This document shows, one piece after another, positions 37,455 through 45,814 of a stretch of DNA of 63,329 nt. The first letter of the stretch is position 1, and the number at the start of each line of letters is the position of its first letter. The notes under the pieces were generated by a model that did not search any database, was not told the origin of the DNA, and saw only the letters and a program-made list of their open reading frames with translations. The translations under genes and the position numbers were made by a program. Location: the NCBI RefSeq assembly GCF_003389455.1, contig NZ_QUAC01000483.1, positions 1 through 63,329 of the forward strand, given 5' to 3'. The DNA is from Streptomyces inhibens. Lineage in GTDB: Bacteria; Actinomycetota; Actinomycetes; Streptomycetales; Streptomycetaceae.

Positions 37455-38221
37455 ATGGTCAGCGCACACGTCGGCGCCCCACATATCGTCCGCGGGAAGT
37501 ACACCGTGCCCCACGCCGAGATGTGCGAGGAGCTGATATCCCACTACCCCCTCGGCCTGGACGGACGGCTGACGGAGGTGGCTCGGAAGGTCTCGATCAT
37601 GCTCCGGAACTTGGGGATCGAATCACTCTCCCTAACCCGGCCGCTTCGGAGTCCCACCATCTCTGGCACTGCGGAGGTCGAGGACCGCAACGACGTGGTC
37701 TTCGAGGACTCCCTGGAGATGGCCGCGCAGGCGGCCACGCAGGCCCTCGAAGCTGAGGGCATGAGGCCGGCCGAGGTGGGATGCCGTCTACTTGAGTCAC
37801 AGCTTGTCACTTCGCCTGCCGGGCCTGGGGGCCCCTGTGCAATGCGTTGGGGCTCCGTCCGGATGTGGATCTGTGCAACGTGAGCGCAGCGACGTGCGCC
37901 GGAGGAGGGCTGAGCCTGGTCCACGCCTTCAACCGCCTGCAGGGCTTCCTGGATGACAAGGTGCTGGTGGTCGTGGCTGAGAAGCTCACAACGGCCATCC
38001 CAAGGAGCCAACACCGGATCGTGGAGAAGGTCTACGGCGGCCTGTTCGCGGATACGGCCGGCGCCTGCATCGTGACCTCCGCCCGGCGCCCAGGGCTCGT
38101 CATCGAGCATGCCGGGCAGCGCAGGCTGCCTAACAGCGAGGACCGCTACTTCGTGCGCCTTCGCCAAGCCGGAGTCCGATTCGCTTCGGAGGGAAGTCGA
38201 CCGGCATACCGCGCCATTTGA
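37455..38221 (+). pseudogene. Truncated KAS III / type III PKS-like gene
   Basis: From ATG 37455 the N-terminal thiolase-fold half is clear (YTVPHAEMCEELISHYP, SLTRPLRSPTISG, FEDSLEMAAQAATQALEAEG). After shifts near 37780 and 37840 it continues LGLRPDVDLCNVSAATCAGG (active-site Cys in ATCAGG), LSLVHAFNRLQGFL and KVLVVVAEKLTTAI, then stops at 38221 about 100 residues short. The chalcone/stilbene-synthase-like N-terminus favours type III PKS over FabH, but with low certainty. Inactive as read. Confidence 0.65.
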
Positions 38222-38357
38222 TGCCGTTGTCAGACGGGCCACTGCAATCTGCTGACCTGCGAAGCCCATGGGGCCTGCTTGAGCCGGATGCCGGGACGAC
38301 TGGCACGTCCGGTTCTGAGGGGGCCGGGTCACGGCAACGTGATCCGGCTACCCGACC

Positions 38358-38637
38358 CACAGATTGCGGATGGGGCGTCCCGTCACGCTCCGCATCCGGC
38401 TGCCGATTCTCGCCTGGGGAGAAGGTGTTGACCAGGACCAACATTTCCCGCACTCAAATACGGGGTCTGGTAGAGGTACATTATTGCCGTGGACACGGCT
38501 ACCGAACGCAATGACTCCCCCGGTAACTTACAGCAGCCGCACCTGCGCTACCTGCTCAAAGAACTGCTCACGGCACACAGGTTGCAGGCAGATCCACGAG
38601 ACTTCGATTGGGAACCCCACAAGCGACCAGCCCAAGG
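38358..38637. repeat. 281-bp direct repeat, copy B
   Basis: Partner of 25770-26050. It contains the promoter region and first ~50 codons of the intact MmyB regulator. The 12.6-kb spacing suggests a rearrangement or a mobilised regulator. Confidence 0.85.
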
Positions 38638-39286
38638 AAGAAAATCAGGGGAGCGCGTCAACCACAAGCAGATTGCCGCCAAACTAGGCAAAGAAGCGAA
38701 ATGGTATATGCGGCGCGAGTCGATGCAACTCCGCTTCACGCCGAAGGAACTTAAGCAGGTGGCGGACCTCTTGCAGATGACATGGCGCGCGCGGGTCGCC
38801 CTCTACCGCCGAGCCCTGCGGTCCGAGCCACACCCCTCCTCTGGTGGGCCCGTCACCCCAGCCAGTGACTCGTCATGGGCGAGAGGGCTCCTCTCCCAGC
38901 CGACCTGCCTAGTCGACACGAGCTTCGCGGTCCTGGACTGGAACCAACCGTTTGCCAAGCTCGTCCGAGTCAGCGAAAGACGGCTGGCACGAGGCAACTT
39001 GATGTCATTGCTGCTCATGGAGGACGTGGCTCGCGAATGGGCGGATGGGGATACCTGGCAAGAGATCCTCGCAGCCGAACTCATCGAGGCTGCCGCGCTC
39101 CACTGGACGGAGAGCCCGCACTTGCAACAGCTCCACGAAGCCGCGCTGGATGACCCGGTCGTTGGCTCCGTGTATGAGAAGTCCGCCGGCTACACGTTCC
39201 CTGAGCGGAATTGCAAACTTGCCATGCGATACCTCCATCCCGGCGTTCAGGAAGTCACATTCACGCACGCGGGCGGCCTTCAGTAA
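38489..39286 (+). CDS. XRE/MmyB-type transcriptional regulator
   Basis: 265 residues from GTG 38489. N-terminal region MDTATERNDSPGNLQQPHLR, HTH-like segment about 25-90 (KQIAAKLGKEAKWYMRRES), then an MmyB-type ligand domain from about 145 (CLVDTSFAVLDWNQPFAKLV, DDPVVGSVYEKSAGY, MRYLHPGVQEVTFTHAG). Its 5' end is duplicated at 25770-26050. It is the third MmyB gene within 7 kb. Confidence 0.8.
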   Translation: MDTATERNDSPGNLQQPHLRYLLKELLTAHRLQADPRDFDWEPHKRPAQGRKSGERVNHKQIAAKLGKEAKWYMRRESMQLRFTPKELKQVADLLQMTWRARVALYRRALRSEPHPSSGGPVTPASDSSWARGLLSQPTCLVDTSFAVLDWNQPFAKLVRVSERRLARGNLMSLLLMEDVAREWADGDTWQEILAAELIEAAALHWTESPHLQQLHEAALDDPVVGSVYEKSAGYTFPERNCKLAMRYLHPGVQEVTFTHAGGLQ

Positions 39287-39791
39287 TGGCGGAGGGCACG
39301 ACAAACATCCAATCTCGGTCACTGCTCTTCGCGCCGTGAAGGCATCGCCAGGCGGTATGTCACTGGCGATGCTTGTTTGCCTCCGCGAAGCCTGGGCCTT
39401 GCCTTCCAGCTCACTTTCGACTGAACTGGCTCGACGGTGCGCCTTCCCGAGCGGCGCTTCCGTCCCGGGCCAAGCCGGTTGTGAGGGCCGCGCTGTGGCC
39501 TCGCAGGGCATGACGGTGACCTCCCCCCACCGGGCTGGGCGCTGCGAATCCCCCCTCCCAGCACTCGGCCCGGTGCCCGACTGGCGCACCGAGCCCATCC
39601 CTTTCACCACAGCAACGGGGCCCAGGCGCATCGGTCACCACCGGGTCTGTGCTGCCCCGCCACCGTGGCCTGTTGTCGCGTGATGCATGCCTGTCGCCGG
39701 CTGTTCGATAGATTTGATCGCCAACGGGGGCTCATGTTTCCGTCCTCGTAAGGTCGTTGGCCCTTGGGGCCCCTCTTGGAGGGAAGCGCAC
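39287..39791. other. Promoter-bearing gap before the TetR genes
   Basis: About 500 bp without a supportable gene. The distal part (39690-39791) is AT-richer and ends in an SD (GGAGGGAAG), so it should hold the promoter of the TetR gene at 39792. Confidence 0.4.
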
Positions 39792-40487
39792 ATGGCGGAC
39801 CAGTCGCAAAAGAGTAGGTGGACTCGCCGGCACATTTTGGAGTCCGCGGCGAGAGTGATCAGTGAGACCGGCTCCTCTACACCATTAAGGGAAATATTTG
39901 CCGAAATCGGCCGGACGTCAGGGACTTTCTATTACCACTTCCCGGACAAAATTGCCCTCATCCAGGGAATCGTCGACGAGGCGGAGGCAGGTTTGCTGCG
40001 TTCCACCGAAGTCGCTGAGGGTGGCCTAGAGCTTCAAAAGTGGGTCGACTTCGGCTTGACGGTGGCCTATTGCATACCCCGGATCCCCACGTTGCAGGCC
40101 AGCCTCCGTGTCTCCGCTGAGATCCGAGCACGACGTGACATCAAAACACCGCTGGACGCTTGGACAAGCCGAAACTGCCAGTACCTTGCCGCGGCACGCG
40201 CCCGCCAGGAACTTCAAGATGGATACTACGAAGACACTGATGCGGCTCATGGTGCGTGCAGCCTTGAGAGCTTGAGCCGTATTGTCGTTGAACATTGGGT
40301 CGGGGCTGCGGCGCTGTCAGATCGTGACGACTGTCAGGCTGAGAAGAGCATCCGCGATTGGTACAGGATCATCCTCCCATCTTTGGCTCGGGACGGTGTC
40401 CTGAAGCGGTTGAACGTCAGCCCTGAGCGGGGAGAACAGTTGGCGCAGAATCACGCCTACTTTTCGGCCACTTCGATCTCGGCCTGA
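39792..40487 (+). CDS. Gamma-butyrolactone-receptor-like TetR regulator
   Basis: 231 residues from ATG 39792 (SD GGAGG). TetR HTH at about 10-55 (TPLREIFAEIGRTSGTFYYHF). The length and C-terminal signature (WYRIILPSLARDGVLKRL) match ArpA/ScbR-type receptors, which repress antibiotic and butenolide genes until a diffusible signal binds. No AfsA-like synthase is seen, so it may be a pseudo-receptor responding to another compound. Confidence 0.83.
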   Translation: MADQSQKSRWTRRHILESAARVISETGSSTPLREIFAEIGRTSGTFYYHFPDKIALIQGIVDEAEAGLLRSTEVAEGGLELQKWVDFGLTVAYCIPRIPTLQASLRVSAEIRARRDIKTPLDAWTSRNCQYLAAARARQELQDGYYEDTDAAHGACSLESLSRIVVEHWVGAAALSDRDDCQAEKSIRDWYRIILPSLARDGVLKRLNVSPERGEQLAQNHAYFSATSISA

Positions 40488-40634
40488 CGCTTGACCTCGT
40501 GGAACAGCCCTCGCGTCTCGCGAAACATGCAGTTCGGCGCCCCATGCGTGCTTCACGCGGTGTCAGGCCCCCGGCCTTCGGGATCGCGAGTGCGGGGCTG
40601 ATGGCGGCGGGCGCCGTCTTTGCCCGGCGCCTGG

Positions 40635-40673
40635 CCTGCAGGCTCCGCCCTTGAGGGCCGGAGCGGCCTGCAG
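40635..40673 (+). terminator. Bulged hairpin between the two TetR genes
   Basis: Arms built on CCTGCAGGCTCCGCCC and GGGCCGGAGCGGCCTGCAG close on a TTGA loop. It lies 150 bp after the first TetR stop and ~85 bp before the next start. Confidence 0.5.
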
Positions 40674-40758
40674 CGCGTCGGTTTAAGGCCCCCCGCCGCT
40701 GGTTAGCGACTCCTTGCCCGTAGATTCGATGATGCCCAAGGAAGTCTGGAGGAAGACC

Positions 40759-41469
40759 GTGTCAAGTCAATCTGCCCCTCACCTCAGCAGGCGCGAGATA
40801 TTAGAGGCGGGTGCCCGCGTTTTCGTGGACGTCGACTACGACGAGGCCACGATGACAGATATTTCACGTAGCGCCGGGGTCTCGGAGGAGAAGCTGCGCG
40901 AGGTGTTCGAGACAAAGGAAGGCTTTGCAGAGGCTCTGCTGGAGCAATCCGTGGTGGACATCAGCATGGTCGTGGCGCGCGATCCCGAGCCAGTAATCTT
41001 GCAGGAACTTTTAAATGCCGGAAACGCCCTGGTCACTCGAAGCGATGACGTACTCCAGCAGGCCTCTGCTCGCCTGACATTGGAAGGGGCAAACGGCCAC
41101 TCTAACTCATGGAACGGCCTGCGATACTGGGTCCAGTATGTCGAAGGCATTCTGCTGAGGTCACTCAAAAACGGCGAACTCATGGGCCGTTGCACGGAAG
41201 TTCGCACGGTTGCTGAAAGCATCGTCAGCTCTTTCGCCGGCCTTCGTCTAATCTCTCTCGCGTCAGCCGGAGATGTAAGCCTTCTCGGCTCACGAATGCC
41301 GACCCTTTTCAAAACGATTCTCCCCTCGATCACTCCACCAGGGACCTTGGAGAGACTGCGTTGGAGGCCCGCGGGGGCGAGCGGCACGACGGCACTCGCG
41401 GGGCTCACTGGCTACCCGGCCTCCAGGACTGCTCAGCCTGCCAGCTGGCATCACCCACAACGCCGCTGA
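40759..41469 (+). CDS. Second gamma-butyrolactone-receptor-like TetR regulator
   Basis: 236 residues from GTG 40759, chosen for the SD GGAGGAAG eight bases upstream; ATGs at 40729/40732 lack one. TetR HTH at about 15-55 (TMTDISRSAGVSEEKLREVF). The C-terminal MPTLFKTILPSITPPGTLER is the hallmark of the ScbR/ArpA family. It diverges clearly from the neighbouring receptor. Paired receptor/pseudo-receptor genes often govern one secondary-metabolite locus; the nearby polyketide remnants may be what is left of it. Confidence 0.83.
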   Translation: MSSQSAPHLSRREILEAGARVFVDVDYDEATMTDISRSAGVSEEKLREVFETKEGFAEALLEQSVVDISMVVARDPEPVILQELLNAGNALVTRSDDVLQQASARLTLEGANGHSNSWNGLRYWVQYVEGILLRSLKNGELMGRCTEVRTVAESIVSSFAGLRLISLASAGDVSLLGSRMPTLFKTILPSITPPGTLERLRWRPAGASGTTALAGLTGYPASRTAQPASWHHPQRR

Positions 41470-42074
41470 CAATCTGTGCACCGGGGCAGACCCTCGATTT
41501 TCGGGCGTTGTCACAACGGAGGGGCAGGCACACCACCGCCGTCCTGAAGATCCCGGCCGACGCGTGGACGCCGACCGTCTTCGGTCATTTGGCGATGTCC
41601 AAGCGGCAGCGCCACAGGGCTTTGACGCTGGAGTCGTACGGATTCGTGTGCCCTTGCTACCTGTCCTCGATGAAGAAGGAAGATTCCGTGTCGGCGTCGG
41701 CTGAATCCATGGTTCGGCCGTCGTCGAGATTCCTGCCAAGTGGGCGGAAGCTATGGACGCTCACCGTGCCATGGGCACGCCGCTCCGAACGCTGTAAAGC
41801 TAGACGCCCATGCAGAACCGGCCAGTCCTGCGGAACAGGCACGACCGGTGACGATGAGGCGATCTACGATCGATGATCGCGGCAGTCAAAGCCCCGTGTA
41901 GAAAAGGAGATTGCCTTGTTGCTGAGCAACTTCCTGCACCATTCCGGCTCTCCCCCATCGTCTCCCCGGCCTCCCTGGCGGCGCTGCCCAGTGCCGTTCC
42001 TGTCACGTGCAGGGCGCACACTCACCGGTTATCACGGCATCGGTGAATGATCGCCGCAGCCAGCGGACTGAACG
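41470..42074. other. Gap with possible gene fragment
   Basis: No intact gene. One plus-strand frame near 41520-41800 looks weakly protein-like (VVRIRVPLLPVLDEEGRFRV) but is interrupted by a stop and has no start. I do not assign it. Confidence 0.35.
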
Positions 42075-43020
42075 GTGAGGAGGAGCATCGGGGTGGTTGC
42101 CAGCTGCGAACGATACCTTCAGCATCGACGGACCTGGGCAGTCCGCGCGGCGCGGCTCTTTGACTGGCACGCATTGCGATCCGGGCACCCACTTGTGCTC
42201 ATCGATGGCTCGCGCATTGCAGGTGTCGACATGACCGGGGCGCATCCTTCTGCAGACCTGCACGTTCTGGACCTCGGTGAAGCCACGCTGTTGCCCGGGC
42301 TGATCGACTCTCATGTACACCTCGCCTTCGACCCCGACAGCCAGTCGAAGCAGGCGATGGCAGAAGAAGATGCCCACACGCCCCTGGCACGCATGCGCGT
42401 CCACGCCGGGCAACAGCTGCGGGCGGGTATCACCACCGTACGAGACCTCGGTGATCGTCATCACCTCGCAGTAGCACTTCGTGAACATTTCACGGCCGGG
42501 ACGGAGATAGGACCGGAAATTCTCGCCGCAGGACCGCCCATCACGCGGTCTCGCGGGCACTGCTGGTTCTTGGGCGGCGAAGCCGACGGCATCACGGCCG
42601 TGCAGACCGCAGTCAAGGAGCGCATCGCACGCGGCGCCGACGTAATCAAGATTATGGCAACCGGCGGCCTGATCTCCCGGATGGGGACCGCACCAGTCGC
42701 AGTACACACTCGACGAACTTCCAGCGGCAACGCGAACAGCCCACGCGCACGGCAGGCCAGTCACCGCGCATGCCCACGGTCGGCAAGGGATCGCTGACGC
42801 CGTCGCAGCCGGAATCGACGGCATCGAACACGTCTCCTTTGCGGCCATAGTGCAGGCGGGGATCTTCGTCGGCGTCACCGAAGCATGGCTCCCGGAAGGC
42901 TCGATGGTCGCACCACACATGGCCAGGCGAGTAGAGCAACGGAGCGAGAATTTCGCACGGATGCACCGCGAGGGAGCGAAGCTCGTCTGCTGCTCCGATG
43001 CCGGCCCCGGTCCCCGCAAA
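42075..43020 (+). pseudogene. Amidohydrolase-family gene, frameshifted and 3'-truncated
   Basis: Metal-dependent amidohydrolase: LLPGLIDSHVHLAFD with the HxH metal motif (near 42310), AGITTVRDLGDR, and GADVIKIMATGGLIS with the conserved Lys. The frame is lost near 42695; in another frame HAHGRQGIADAVAAGIDGIE, HVSFA and CCSDAGPGPRKPA follow, carrying later metal-binding His and Asp. It then stops matching and runs straight into a TOPRIM-domain fragment. Prolidase/imidazolonepropionase-like subgroup; inactive as read. Confidence 0.75.
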
Positions 43021-43699
43021 CCAGCAGGCCTTCGCCAACCTCATCGGCATGCCCTTCGACCAGGCCGTAGAAGGGACAGACACCGAACTGCGCATGCGCG
43101 GCCCGCTGCAGTGGCGCGTCGGATCCGTCGTCGGCGATGCGGCCGCCTGCCGCCCCTGGCTCGGCTTGCCCGCCCGCGGCCTTCGTGTGCTGGGGCTGAT
43201 CAACTGCGACGCTGCAGGCATCGTCCTGGTCGAGAACGAGGACGCCTTCCAACAGGTCTGCCAAATCCCCGAGATCGTCGACCGCTGGCTGTGTATCTGG
43301 GGCGCCGGATACGCCACCGACGGACTCATCGAGTTCCTCCGGACGATGGCCCCGCTGCCGGTTGCCGCCTGGCAAGACCTCGACGCCCACGGCATCCGTA
43401 TCATCCACAACCTCACCGAACGCATCGAGCGCCCCGTCAGCCCGGTGGGCATGAACGTCGAGCTGTACCGGGCCGGGCCCAAGTACAAGCAGGAGCCAGA
43501 GAAACTCGAGGGCAACCGCCAGCTCACCGCCGTACTCGCAGAGAAAGGCCCCGTGGCAATGCGGCCTCTCGCCGCAGAGATCGCCGTCAATGGAGGCGAG
43601 GGATGTGAGCACGAAACCCTCTACGCGCACGTCCTGCCCACACTCGCCAAACAGCTGGACGAGGTCCTTGCCCAGCACGAGAACTCCACTGCGCCGTAG
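42998..43699 (+). pseudogene. JetD-like TOPRIM (DUF2220/DUF2399-type) C-terminal fragment
   Basis: Up to 233 codons. The TOPRIM-like signature is visible: a Glu pair in VLVENEDAFQ and the DxD-type AWQDLDAHGIRII, with KYKQEPE and LAAEIAVNGGEGCEHE after. In JetD of the Wadjet anti-plasmid system this domain is the nuclease. Here its N-terminal DNA-binding part is missing, replaced by amidohydrolase sequence at about 43020, and no JetA/B/C genes are present. Most likely a truncated orphan; the domain itself is open and could still be expressed. Confidence 0.6.
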
Positions 43700-44059
43700 G
43701 GCCGGCAGAACCGTTACACAGCGCGCCCGGGCAAGGCTGCGGGAGAGTTCACCGCGATCTGCCGGCTCAAGACCAGCTCGACCTGGAGCAGCATAGCGAG
43801 CGCACCATCGAAGGCTGGGTCAGCTTGAGGCCGATCGGGCCTTCCCTCACAGAGAGAATGCAAAGCTGAGCGGTCCTCCCCTCCCCCGTCACTCCCCCGG
43901 AGCGCATGCCATACCGGTCTGCACGAAATTGACACCGGCTTTCGTCACCCATGTCACTAGTAATCGGCAGACGATGTCAGCAGCTTTCCCCTGTTCGAGC
44001 CGGGCCTAAGCTGACATCGCAGTGACGATCAGCAACTGACAATCTCATGCAGACCATCA
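43700..44059. other. Gap without a supportable gene
   Basis: 360 bp between the TOPRIM fragment and the helicase-associated repeat gene. No helicase-like coding upstream of the repeats is visible. Confidence 0.45.
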
Positions 44060-45544
44060 ATGGAGACCGGGCTGCACTACGCCCGGGCCTGGGCAGCCGA
44101 ACACCGAACCCTCGACCTGCCCCGCACCGCCCACCACTTCGGCTTTCCCCTCGGCCGCTGGCTGGCCAGACAACGGCACCAGGCCAACCTCCACCGCGAA
44201 CTCTTCGACACCCCCTGGCCGCACGAGGAACCCCTCGCCCGCATCGACCCGTACTGGAACCCGCCTTGGGGCATGGTCTGGCAACGGCGCTACCAAGCCG
44301 CCCGCGCACAGCTCACTCCCGGCCAAGACCTCGCCCCGGGCAAAGGCTTCCCCGGCACACCGGACTGGACCGGGCAATGGCTGTACGAACAGTGCACCCA
44401 CTACGACGAACTCCACCCCCGACAGCGGCAGCTGCTCACCGGCCTCGGCCTCACGACTGAAGGTGCCCGGGCCGCCCGGCCCCGCCGCATCCCCCAGGCC
44501 GCAGCCTTCGCAGCCGGGCTGGTCCACGCTGCGGCCTGGGCTGACCAGCACGGACACCTCACGGTCACCGGAGACACCCGCCTCGACGGCTACCCGCTCG
44601 GCCGATGGCTTGCCCACCAACGCAAACGTGCCGCCCGCGGACGGCTACCGGAGGACCGCATCAAAGCACTGGAGGCTATCGATCCCCACTGGAACCCGAC
44701 GGGAGGCCTGCGCTGGCACCAGGCCTACCTCACCGCCCGCACCCACACCACCAACCGACCTCTGGGCACCACGGCCGACCTCGACGCACTCCCATCTGCC
44801 ACAGCGAAATGGCTGTTCACACAGTGCTCCAGCTACGACAGCCTCCACCTCGAACAGCAGCAACTGCTCGCCGACATCGGCCTCACAGACGAACGCGCCC
44901 GCATGCTGGCACCACCACCGAAACCTCAACGACCAGCCCGCCCCGCCCGCCCCCGCCTGAAGAACCCGCCCTCGTCACTCGCTGCCGGTCTGCCCTACGC
45001 CCAAGCCTGGGCCGCCCAGTACGGAAACCTCACCTCAGCCGGATACTGCACCGAACGCGAAGGCTTCCCCCTCGGATGGTGGCTGTACAAACAACGCCGA
45101 GCCGCCCACGCCCACCTGAAACGAACCGGCCGGCCATGGCCCCACGAGGCACAGCTCGCCGCCCTCGACCCGTGGTGGAACCCGCCCTGGCGAGCCAACT
45201 GGAACCACAGCTGGCACCAAGCCCACACCTACTACAGCACCGGACGGCCCTTCCCCAACAACACCACAAAATGGATCCGCACCCAGCAACGAGCCTGGGA
45301 ACAGCTCCACCCCCACCAGCAACACCTGCTGGCCACCTTCGGCATCCACGGCCCCACGCCCCTACACCGCTATAACAGCCGTCCAGCGAACCCGACCGGT
45401 CAGCCAAACAAACTGACCAACAGCCACCCCGCCACCCCGAAACGAGAAAACCGCAGCTCACAAACCCGTCCAGCTCCAACCCGCAAGCAACGTCACGCCC
45501 CTCGCCAGCACACAGCACACTGCCAGGCCCAACCAGCCAACTGA
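44060..45544 (+). CDS. Protein of repeated helicase-associated (HA) domains
   Basis: 494 residues made of at least three ~150-residue units, each with an HA core: FPLGRWLARQR ... ARIDPYWNPPWG (first), YPLGRWLAHQRKRA ... AIDPHWNPTGG (second), FPLGWWLYKQRRA ... ALDPWWNPPWR (third), and between them a repeated HPRQRQLLTGLGL-type segment. A basic, Pro/Thr-rich tail follows. HA domains normally sit C-terminal to superfamily II helicases, many encoded near Streptomyces chromosome ends. Here no helicase is attached and the start lacks an SD, so it is either a 5'-truncated gene or a stand-alone nucleic-acid-binding protein. Confidence 0.72.
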   Translation: METGLHYARAWAAEHRTLDLPRTAHHFGFPLGRWLARQRHQANLHRELFDTPWPHEEPLARIDPYWNPPWGMVWQRRYQAARAQLTPGQDLAPGKGFPGTPDWTGQWLYEQCTHYDELHPRQRQLLTGLGLTTEGARAARPRRIPQAAAFAAGLVHAAAWADQHGHLTVTGDTRLDGYPLGRWLAHQRKRAARGRLPEDRIKALEAIDPHWNPTGGLRWHQAYLTARTHTTNRPLGTTADLDALPSATAKWLFTQCSSYDSLHLEQQQLLADIGLTDERARMLAPPPKPQRPARPARPRLKNPPSSLAAGLPYAQAWAAQYGNLTSAGYCTEREGFPLGWWLYKQRRAAHAHLKRTGRPWPHEAQLAALDPWWNPPWRANWNHSWHQAHTYYSTGRPFPNNTTKWIRTQQRAWEQLHPHQQHLLATFGIHGPTPLHRYNSRPANPTGQPNKLTNSHPATPKRENRSSQTRPAPTRKQRHAPRQHTAHCQAQPAN

Positions 45545-45814
45545 TCAGCCCAGCTCAACACCCAAGAACCCGATCAGAAACAACGAACCGCGACACCTTC
45601 CGTGGTGTACATCAGAACCCACGGCGGTTCGAACTCTAAGACGAATACTTTGGGTGCCTGTAGTGGCGGCAGTTGGTAGGTAGCGCTCTAAGTGGCTTCC
45701 ACAACCAGGGTACGCGCGGGCGTACTTATCGCTACACTCTCGCTCTGCTAAGGGGGCACTACGCAGAGCAAGCGCCAGCGATGGGCCGACTGCGGGTGAG
45801 TTCGGGGGGCACAT
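45545..45814. promoter_or_regulatory. Upstream region of the STAND NTPase gene
   Basis: 270 bp with no gene. AT-richer sequence around 45690-45750 may hold the promoter. An inverted repeat GCTCTGC (45742-45748) / GCAGAGC (45763-45769) lies about 45 bp upstream of the start and could be an operator. SD GGGGGG precedes the ATG. Confidence 0.4.

Noticed and set aside
44057..45518. Large minus-strand frames antisense to the HA-repeat gene
   Set aside because: They mirror the repeats of the plus strand (periodic GG/VG patterns); no start signal or known domain.
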